Shown: piece by piece, positions 1-4,577 of the stretch | Numbering within the stretch: position 1 is the stretch's first letter | Layout of the letters: the number at the start of each line of letters is the position of its first letter | Assembly: GCA_015486905.1 (NCBI GenBank) | Contig: WFQV01000203.1 | Span: 1 to 5,085 of the forward strand | Reading direction: 5' to 3' | DNA: 5,085 nucleotides | From: Melioribacteraceae bacterium | GTDB lineage: Bacteria; Bacteroidota; Ignavibacteria; Ignavibacteriales; Melioribacteraceae | Position numbers and translations under genes: made by a program | Notes under the pieces: generated by a model | Seen by the model: the letters and a program-made list of their open reading frames with translations, nothing else | The model's database searches: none | What the model was told of the DNA's origin: nothing

Positions 1-21
1 AAAATGAAGAGCCGTAAATAA
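1..21 (+). other. possible 3' end of an upstream plus-strand gene
   Basis: The strong plus-strand terminator just downstream implies that a gene ends in or just before this stretch. Each forward frame has a stop here: TGA at 5-7, TAA at 15-17 and TAA at 19-21. The frame ending at 19-21 would finish with residues KMKSRK. Too little is present to choose a frame or name a product. Confidence 0.25.
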
Positions 22-35
22 TCGTTAAATATAAA

Positions 36-61
36 GGGACGCCTCAGGCGTCCTTTTTTTT
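36..61 (+). terminator. intrinsic (rho-independent) terminator of an upstream gene
   Basis: A perfect 7-bp GC-rich stem, GGACGCC (37-43) with GGCGTCC (47-53), closes a TCA triloop. It is followed at once by eight T residues (54-61). A G-T wobble at 36/54 and A-T pairs into the T tract can extend the stem. This is a textbook intrinsic terminator for transcription entering from the left, and it insulates the iorAB operon from that gene. Confidence 0.9.
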
Positions 62-178
62 AAAATTTATTTTATTCTTCATTTAAACTCAAATAAATAA
101 ATCCTGCCAAAAAATTTTTTCACCGAATATTCCGAAAGTTAATAAATTTAAGCCTTCTAACATTTAAATATTTTTTAA

Positions 179-186
179 TATTTTTG
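179..186 (+). promoter_or_regulatory. candidate Bacteroidota-type -7 promoter element for iorAB
   Basis: TATTTTTG fits the Bacteroidota primary-sigma -7 consensus TAnnTTTG exactly and lies 31 bp before the iorA start codon, which would leave a leader of about 25 nt. No clear TTG -33 element sits at the expected distance, and the surrounding DNA is so AT-rich that a chance match is quite possible. The rest of 62-217 shows only A/T runs and no hairpin or operator that I can defend. Confidence 0.35.
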
Positions 187-217
187 AGACAAGAATATCC
201 ACAAATAGTCGGAAATT

Positions 218-1822
218 ATGAGCAAAGCATTATTATTAGGAGACGAAGCAATTGGGCAGGGAGCTTTGGACGCCGGAATATCGGGCATTTACGCATATCC
301 CGGGACACCTTCAACAGAGATAATGGAGTATGTCCAGAAGTCAAAGCGTGCAAAAGAAAACAACCTTCATTGTAAGTGGTCGGCTAACGAGAAAACAGCG
401 ATGGAAGCGGCGCTGGGAATGTCCTACGCAGGCAAGCGTGCTATTGTTTGTATGAAGCACGTAGGCTTAAACGTTGCCGCCGACCCGTTCATGAACTCGG
501 CAATTACGGGGGTTAACGGCGGACTCGTAATTACAGTGGCAGACGACCCCTCGATGCATTCTTCGCAGAACGAGCAGGACTCTCGCTATTACGGAAAGTT
601 TGCACAAATACCCGTCCTCGAACCCTCCAACCAACAGGAGGCGTACGACATGACACGGGAAGCCTTTGCCCTCTCGGAAAAATACGGCTCGCCCGTTTCA
701 ATCAGAATCACAACGCGCTTGGCACACTCAAGGTTCGGCGTCAACCTTAGCGAACCTGAACCCCCTAACGATTTGAGACTTCCCGGCGACCCCAAGCAGT
801 TTGTATTGCTGCCTTCCATTGCAAAGAAACGCTACAAAATTTTACTGCGTTCTCAAGATCATTTTGAAGATGAAGCGGAAAACTCCAAATACAACAAATT
901 CATTGACGGAAATGACAAAAGGGTTGGGATAATAACCACCGGCATTGCTTTTAATTATTTAATGGAAATTTTCCACGAAGGTTTTTCGCCACACCCTGTT
1001 CTTAAAATCGGACAGTACCCCTTACCCAAAAAACTGTTAAATAAAATATTTAATGAAACTCAATCTCTCTTAGTGCTCGAGGAGGGTTACCCCTTTGTCG
1101 AGGAATATTTACGTGGAGTGATTTTCAACGAAAATAAAATTCACGGAAGGCTCGATGGCACCGTTCCCCGCGACGGAGAATTAAATCCGAATATTGTAGC
1201 GAAAGCGTTAGGCAAAGAAATTAGCACCAATTATTCCCCTCCTGAATTCTTAGCAAACAGACCTCCCGAGCTTTGCCCGGGGTGCGGTCATCGTGATTTG
1301 TACGACGCACTAAACGATGTGATGAAAGACTATGGTCCCCAAAGAGTTTTTTCGGATATCGGTTGTTACACACTGGGCGCTTTACCTCCCTACAATGCAA
1401 TTAATTCTTGTGTTGACATGGGCGCCTCAATAACAATGGCAAAGGGCGCAGCGGATGCCGGTGTTCGCCCCTCGGTTGCGGTGATTGGTGATTCTACCTT
1501 TACACACTCGGGAATGACAGGATTGTTAGATGCGGCAAACGAAAACTCCCCCGTTACCGTAATTATTTTGGACAACGCCGCAGTTGCAATGACTGGCGGT
1601 CAACCCTCGGCAGGCGAAGGGCGAATTGAACAAATCTGCATTGGCGTTGGGGTTAAACCCGAACACGTTAGAACGGTAATCCCGCTTCCCAAGAATCACG
1701 ATGAAATGGTGCGGGTAATTAAAGAAGAAATTGAGTACGATGGTCTCTCGGTTATTATTGCACAGCGGGAGTGCATTCAAACACTTGTGGCAAGGAAAAA
1801 AAGGATGCGGAAGAAAAAATGA
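218..1822 (+). CDS. iorA: indolepyruvate:ferredoxin oxidoreductase, alpha subunit, lacking the C-terminal ferredoxin domain
   Basis: Large subunit of the thiamine-diphosphate enzyme that oxidatively decarboxylates indolepyruvate and other aryl pyruvates with CoA, giving aryl-acetyl-CoA, CO2 and reduced ferredoxin in the cytoplasm. The 534-residue product has the expected order: pyrimidine-binding domain at about 1-165 (YPGTPSTE at 27-34, NEKTAMEA at 57-64 with the likely catalytic Glu58), a transketolase-C-like domain at about 230-300, and a TPP-binding domain at about 345-510. The last carries CPGCGH at 353-358, DIGCYTLG at 380-387, and GDS (424-426) to DN (452-453), the family's form of the GDG-NN diphosphate/Mg motif. 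Canonical IorA continues into a domain with eight Cys that binds two 4Fe-4S clusters. Here the protein stops after IAQRECIQT (514-522) with a Lys/Arg-rich tail. I recall similar short forms of about 530 residues in Bacteroidota, so this is probably a natural variant rather than a truncation. The ATG start has only a weak GGAA upstream, but homology begins at once (SKALLLGDEAIGQGAL). The gene overlaps iorB by 4 bp. Confidence 0.92.
   Translation: MSKALLLGDEAIGQGALDAGISGIYAYPGTPSTEIMEYVQKSKRAKENNLHCKWSANEKTAMEAALGMSYAGKRAIVCMKHVGLNVAADPFMNSAITGVNGGLVITVADDPSMHSSQNEQDSRYYGKFAQIPVLEPSNQQEAYDMTREAFALSEKYGSPVSIRITTRLAHSRFGVNLSEPEPPNDLRLPGDPKQFVLLPSIAKKRYKILLRSQDHFEDEAENSKYNKFIDGNDKRVGIITTGIAFNYLMEIFHEGFSPHPVLKIGQYPLPKKLLNKIFNETQSLLVLEEGYPFVEEYLRGVIFNENKIHGRLDGTVPRDGELNPNIVAKALGKEISTNYSPPEFLANRPPELCPGCGHRDLYDALNDVMKDYGPQRVFSDIGCYTLGALPPYNAINSCVDMGASITMAKGAADAGVRPSVAVIGDSTFTHSGMTGLLDAANENSPVTVIILDNAAVAMTGGQPSAGEGRIEQICIGVGVKPEHVRTVIPLPKNHDEMVRVIKEEIEYDGLSVIIAQRECIQTLVARKKRMRKKK
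1809..1813 (+). promoter_or_regulatory. ribosome binding site of iorB, inside the iorA 3' end
   Basis: GGAAG lies 5 nt before the ATG at 1819. It supports that start and coupling to iorA translation, because the iorA TGA (1820-1822) overlaps the iorB ATG (1819-1821). The purine-rich sequence also encodes the Lys/Arg tail of IorA, so its match to a Shine-Dalgarno site could be partly incidental. Confidence 0.5.
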
Positions 1823-2403
1823 AAAAAGATATTATTCTCGCAGGCGTTGGCGGGCAGGGTATCTTGTCCGTCGCTGCCGTAATCGGTTTGGCAGCTTTGG
1901 ATTATGGACTTGAAATAAAGCAGTCGGAGGTTCACGGAATGAGTCAAAGGGGCGGGGCGGTTATTTCACATCTGAGAATTTCAGACGGCATCATTCACTC
2001 CGATTTAATCCCGGAAGGCGAAGCGGATATGATTCTCTCCGTCGAACCGATGGAAGCCTTACGCTATTTAAGTTTTTTAAAGCAGGACGGCTGGCTGATT
2101 TCAAACACAAAGCCATTTGTCAACGTTCCCGACTACCCACCGGTGGAAAAACTTTTGGAGGAAATTAACTCGGTGCCGAACTCGTTGACAATCGATGCGG
2201 ATGGAATTGCAAAAAGATTAAAATCCCCACGCTCGACAAACATTGTTATTGTTGGCTCTGCCTCACCTTACCTCGGTATTCCCATTGAAAATATTGAAAA
2301 CGGAATACGTCAAATTTTCGGGCGAAAAGGTGAAGATGTAGTAAACCTTAATATCTCGGCACTGCACGCAGGGAGAGAAATAGCACTTCAAGAAAAACAA
2401 TAG
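1819..2403 (+). CDS. iorB: indolepyruvate:ferredoxin oxidoreductase, beta subunit
   Basis: Small subunit of the IorAB complex. It is the pyruvate/ketoisovalerate oxidoreductase gamma-type domain, thought to form the CoA-binding half of the active site. The 194-residue product is a normal length for the family and is one domain throughout. GVGGQG at residues 9-14 is the diagnostic glycine loop after the first beta strand, SEVHGMSQRGG at 36-46 is the second signature, and SASPYLGIP lies near residue 150. The reading frame is open further upstream to an ATG at 1771, but I chose 1819. Starting there puts the first strand (KKDIILAGVGGQG) at the N-terminus as in the family, gives an ATGA overlap with iorA, and has a GGAAG before it. 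No transcription terminator with a T tract is evident after the stop. No acyl-CoA ligase gene follows, although one accompanies iorAB in some Bacteroidota as I recall. Confidence 0.92.
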   Translation: MKKDIILAGVGGQGILSVAAVIGLAALDYGLEIKQSEVHGMSQRGGAVISHLRISDGIIHSDLIPEGEADMILSVEPMEALRYLSFLKQDGWLISNTKPFVNVPDYPPVEKLLEEINSVPNSLTIDADGIAKRLKSPRSTNIVIVGSASPYLGIPIENIENGIRQIFGRKGEDVVNLNISALHAGREIALQEKQ

Positions 2404-2436
2404 AATTAGATATTTGAGGAATGCAAAACTCCCATC

Positions 2437-2448
2437 GCGGTAAACCGC
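2437..2448. repeat. short hairpin at the left edge of repeat unit 1
   Basis: GCGG (2437-2440) and CCGC (2445-2448) are perfect complements around a TAAA loop. The hairpin abuts the heptamer run. Unit 2 has a comparable GC-rich left arm, GGC-GACAA-GCC at 2671-2681, followed by the same GCAATT. No T tract follows, so it is a poor intrinsic terminator for iorAB. I read it as part of the repeat unit. Confidence 0.5.
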
Positions 2449-2488
2449 AATTGTAAATTATGAATGATGAATTTTGAATTATGAATTA
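2447..2488 (+). repeat. tandem heptamer array, six units of TGAATTA-like sequence
   Basis: Read in steps of seven from 2447, the sequence splits into six heptamers. The last two are exact TGAATTA. The third and fourth (TGAATGA, TGAATTT) each differ from it by one base, and so does the second (TAAATTA). The first (GCAATTG) differs by three. The array ends where the right flank AGAGCTTTACAGCAAAAA begins. This resembles short tandemly repeated heptanucleotides known from some bacterial intergenic regions. Its function is unknown. Confidence 0.65.
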
Positions 2489-2506
2489 AGAGCTTTACAG
2501 CAAAAA
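2477..2506 (+). repeat. 30-bp direct repeat, copy 1
   Basis: These 30 bases are identical to 2684-2713. They comprise the end of the heptamer array (AATTATGAATTA) plus the flank AGAGCTTTACAGCAAAAA. Weaker similarity continues to an ACAAAAAAA tract near 2515-2525. The starts of the two copies are 207 bp apart. Confidence 0.9.
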
Positions 2507-2586
2507 ATTAATTTACAAAAAAAACATGTGTTCAGCTCTTTTGGCAGGAAGGATTTAAACTGTATTACTATCATTACCTCTTTTCC

Positions 2587-2660
2587 CCTTTGCGTTAAAA
2601 ACCTTTGCGGGCTTTGCGTGGTACCACGTTTCTTAACATTTCCACGCAAAGAACGCAGAG
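2587..2660. repeat. nested inverted repeat built from CTTTGCG motifs
   Basis: CTTTGCGTGG (2612-2621) is perfectly complementary to CCACGCAAAG (2642-2651) across a 20-nt loop. Outside these, CCTTTGCGTT (2587-2596) matches the complement of AACGCAGAG (2652-2660) imperfectly. The left arm carries an extra CTTTGCG unit (2603-2609), giving three direct copies on the left. A second, competing structure is the perfect 12-bp palindrome CGTGGTACCACG at 2617-2628. I recall similar CTTTGCG/CGCAAAG intergenic repeats in many bacterial genomes, but could not check. No T tract follows, so it is not an obvious terminator. Confidence 0.8.
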
Positions 2661-2683
2661 AATTTCAATAGGCGACAAGCCGC

Positions 2684-2713
2684 AATTATGAATTAAGAGC
2701 TTTACAGCAAAAA
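2684..2713 (+). repeat. 30-bp direct repeat, copy 2
   Basis: Exact second copy of 2477-2506. Here the unit has only two heptamers (2682-2688 and 2689-2695) between the GC-rich left arm ending CCGC and the right flank AGAGCTTTACAGCAAAAA, against six in copy 1. The shared ends with different heptamer numbers suggest slippage or expansion inside an otherwise fixed unit. Confidence 0.9.
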
Positions 2714-2756
2714 TTTCTTGACAAAAAAACGAAGATTTGATTGAGAATATTATATA

Positions 2757-2786
2757 GCGGAAAATCACAATTCTAAATTGTAACAT
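2757..2786 (+). repeat. degenerate third copy of the repeat unit
   Basis: GCGG-AAAA-TCAC then AATTC and TAAATTG parallels the left end of unit 1 (GCGG-TAAA-CCGC, AATTG, TAAATTA at 2437-2460), base for base with a few changes. The stem is no longer complementary and the right flank AGAGCTTT is missing. I infer a decayed copy. Chance similarity in AT-rich DNA cannot be excluded. Confidence 0.4.
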
Positions 2787-2872
2787 CATTAACTAAAAAA
2801 CTAATGTCTGTGAGAGTCGGCACAATACGGTTCTTCTTATGTTCTTATATTGTTTTAAAATTTTGTAAAAAT

Positions 2873-2878
2873 AGGAGA
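2873..2878 (+). promoter_or_regulatory. Shine-Dalgarno site of the secreted hydrolase
   Basis: AGGAGA lies 7 nt before the ATG at 2886. It is a much better match to the anti-SD than anything before iorA, and it fixes the start that gives a complete signal peptide. Confidence 0.75.
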
Positions 2879-2885
2879 ACCAAGC

Positions 2886-4514
2886 ATGAAAAAATTATTT
2901 CTTTTTCTTTTTGCTTTAGCCCTTTTTTCGGAAAGCTTTGCACAGGAACATCACATGGGTGTAAACATGCCCTTCAGGGATACCGAAATTGGAATGAGTA
3001 AAATAATGCCTTTATTACGAGAAGTTGGTATTAAATACTATAGGCATCTTACTTACACGGACGTTGACTGGAAACTTGTTGAACCGCAAGATAACCAATG
3101 GAACTTCGAGTTTTCCGACTCTGCGTTTTTTAATCCCTTTGGAATAACCCCTCTGCCCACGCTTTACAGTTACTTCGTCGGCTTAGATACGGTTGGTTTG
3201 CAAGTACCATGGAAAGCCTGTTCCTCAACCGCATGCGGTTGGCACCCTGCAGACAGTGTCGATTCCAAAGATTACGTACAAACAGTAGTTAACCGTTACA
3301 AGTCTGCCACAAAATATTGGGAAATTTCAAACGAAGTAGATGGACACAGGAAGAGACCAATTGGCTTACCAATCAAAAGTTACGCTGACTTTCTGAAAAT
3401 GAACTACCGTTGGATAAAAGAAACAGACCCGAAAGCGAAAGTTTTAATTGCCGGACTTTCGGGAACTTACGGATTACCCCTCGGCGATTATTCCTGGCTG
3501 AAAGGAATACTCAACGCAGGAGCGGGAAACTATTTCGACATTTTAAGCTACCATGATTACAACTCTTGGTGGACATTGCCAAAACACGTCGAAATGATGC
3601 ACGAAGTGTTACAGACATACGGACTTGACAACAAACCATTTTGGGTAACCGAATGCAGTGTCTCCAGCAGCCGCACAAATATTTCTCCAAAATATTCCTC
3701 CGCGGACGGACAAGCGGCTGACGTTTGGCGGAGAACAGCAGTTCTGTTTGCTTCCGGAGTAGAAAAATTTTTCTGGCATCCTTTCTGGAGCGGTAAATTC
3801 CGTCCTTGGTTTGAATTCGGAGTAATTGATACGGCTGGGGTTAAGAAAAAATCCTTTTATTCTCTTCAACTTTTAATTGAAGAAATAGATACTTTCGCAA
3901 CGGCTCAAAAGATTTCCTTTGGAGACGTAACAAATGACAACAACAATGGCGGCAACGGTATCTGGGCGGTAAAATTTACTTTCACCAACGGACTAAGCAA
4001 GTGGGTTCTGTGGAGCCCGAACGAGCTGTCTTACAATTTAAACGTTTCCCAAGGTTTTAACGCAGTTGAAGTTACAAACATCGTTCCCTATTACATTAGT
4101 CCCGACGGGGAAAGTGCTTTATTTAAAAGAGATACTTTAACTCTTGAAAAAGGACAGGTAACCCTTTCTTTAACCGACTATCCGGTGCTTGTGAAAGGAA
4201 TTAACATAACCACGGCGGAAAAAGATAAATCAACACCTGCTAATTTTTCCCTTGCACAGAATTACCCGAACCCATTCGGGCTAGGAAAAAATTTTGAAAC
4301 CAGCATTCGTTTTTCCGTTCCACAGCAAGGCAATGTTGTCTTAAAAGTTTATGATGTTTTGGGACGCGAAGTAAAAACTTTGGTCAATTCGGTTAAGAAT
4401 GCCGGAACATACAAAATACACTTTTCGGGTGAGGGGCTTACTCCCGGAATTTATTTCTACACTTTACAAACAGGTTCTTTCACAAGCACGAGGAAAATGA
4501 TTCTGTTAAAATAA
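2886..4514 (+). CDS. secreted clan GH-A-like glycoside hydrolase with T9SS sorting tail
   Basis: Predicted exported polysaccharide- or glycoside-cleaving enzyme of 542 residues; the substrate is unknown. Residues 1-20 form a signal peptide (two Lys, a Phe/Leu core, likely cut after SFAQ). Residues about 24-335 read as a beta/alpha barrel. YWEISNE (144-150) carries the likely acid/base Glu150 in the Asn-Glu pair typical of clan GH-A. PFWVTE (251-256) carries the likely nucleophile Glu256 at the end of a later strand. HDYNSWW (223-229) and the aromatic FFWHPFW (295-301) would line the cleft, and Cys112/Cys117 could form a disulfide. Residues about 341-440 look like the beta-sandwich that follows the barrel in GH39/GH51/GH30-like enzymes. 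Residues 454-542 (FSLAQNYPNPF to TRKMILLK) are a type A T9SS C-terminal domain, so the protein should cross the inner membrane by Sec and the outer membrane by T9SS. The family is not certain: GH39-like is my best guess. The gene stands alone, with its own Shine-Dalgarno site and terminator. Confidence 0.85.
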   Translation: MKKLFLFLFALALFSESFAQEHHMGVNMPFRDTEIGMSKIMPLLREVGIKYYRHLTYTDVDWKLVEPQDNQWNFEFSDSAFFNPFGITPLPTLYSYFVGLDTVGLQVPWKACSSTACGWHPADSVDSKDYVQTVVNRYKSATKYWEISNEVDGHRKRPIGLPIKSYADFLKMNYRWIKETDPKAKVLIAGLSGTYGLPLGDYSWLKGILNAGAGNYFDILSYHDYNSWWTLPKHVEMMHEVLQTYGLDNKPFWVTECSVSSSRTNISPKYSSADGQAADVWRRTAVLFASGVEKFFWHPFWSGKFRPWFEFGVIDTAGVKKKSFYSLQLLIEEIDTFATAQKISFGDVTNDNNNGGNGIWAVKFTFTNGLSKWVLWSPNELSYNLNVSQGFNAVEVTNIVPYYISPDGESALFKRDTLTLEKGQVTLSLTDYPVLVKGINITTAEKDKSTPANFSLAQNYPNPFGLGKNFETSIRFSVPQQGNVVLKVYDVLGREVKTLVNSVKNAGTYKIHFSGEGLTPGIYFYTLQTGSFTSTRKMILLK

Positions 4515-4546
4515 AAAACATTCTCTTTTAATTATAATTAAACATC

Positions 4547-4577
4547 GGCGGAGTGATTTATTTTACTCCGCCTTTTT
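4547..4577 (+). terminator. intrinsic terminator between convergent genes
   Basis: GGCGGAGT (4547-4554) pairs perfectly with ACTCCGCC (4565-4572). A G-T wobble and an A-T pair can extend the stem inward. TTTTT at 4573-4577 follows on the plus strand, making this a strong terminator for the hydrolase gene 33 bp after its stop. The same stem lies directly beyond the stop of the minus-strand SDR gene. On that strand the downstream sequence (GATGTTTAATT) is only weakly T-rich, so bidirectional action is possible but less certain. Confidence 0.88.

Larger units (their letters stand above)
2404..2885. other. gene-free, repeat-rich intergenic region
   Basis: This 482-bp spacer separates iorB from the secreted hydrolase. 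The short open frames in it have no recognisable product and overlap the repeats, so I read it as non-coding. From left to right it holds a GCGG-TAAA-CCGC hairpin, a run of six TGAATTA-like heptamers, a conserved right flank, a CTTTGCG-based inverted repeat, a second copy of the heptamer unit with only two heptamers, a decayed third unit, and the leader of the hydrolase gene. I found no convincing tRNA, riboswitch or intrinsic terminator. Confidence 0.75.

Noticed and set aside
184..375. Open frame overlapping the start of iorA
   Set aside because: It starts at TTG, overlaps iorA in another frame, and has an Arg-rich low-quality product.
1771..1818. Longer iorB starting at the ATG at 1771, adding 16 residues
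   Set aside because: The extra residues (MHSNTCGKEKKDAEEK) come from the iorA 3' end read in another frame, do not resemble the family N-terminus, and would lengthen the overlap. The ATGA start at 1819 fits the family and has a Shine-Dalgarno-like GGAAG.
2474..2671. 65-residue plus-strand open frame in the spacer
   Set aside because: It runs through the heptamers, the 30-bp repeat and the CTTTGCG element. The Cys-rich stretch (CVKNLCGLCVV) is just the translation of repeated CTTTGCG. No family, no clear ribosome binding site.
2477..2713. CRISPR array from the two 30-bp direct repeats
   Set aside because: Only two copies, a gap of 177 bp between them, internal heptamer structure and no cas genes.
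2718..2723. TTGACA as a -35 box
   Set aside because: No matching -10 lies 16-18 bp downstream (the nearest TATTAT is about 24 bp away), and the hexamer arises at the edge of the repeat unit.
2595..2789. 64-residue minus-strand open frame in the spacer
   Set aside because: It is also a translation of repeat DNA (ILCVLCVEM is repeated GCGTT/TTTGCG), a common source of spurious proteins.
2858..2865. AAATTTTG as a -7 promoter element for the hydrolase
   Set aside because: One mismatch at the first base of TAnnTTTG, and it would place the transcript start almost on top of the Shine-Dalgarno site at 2873.
2804..3001. Open frame overlapping the hydrolase signal peptide
   Set aside because: Out of frame with a well-supported gene, and its sequence is a shifted reading of the same DNA.
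3609..3869. 86-residue minus-strand frame inside the hydrolase gene
   Set aside because: Antisense shadow of conserved barrel sequence, with no recognisable motif. Similar antisense frames at 589-819, 1390-1575, 1526-1780 and 4655-4891 were rejected on the same grounds.
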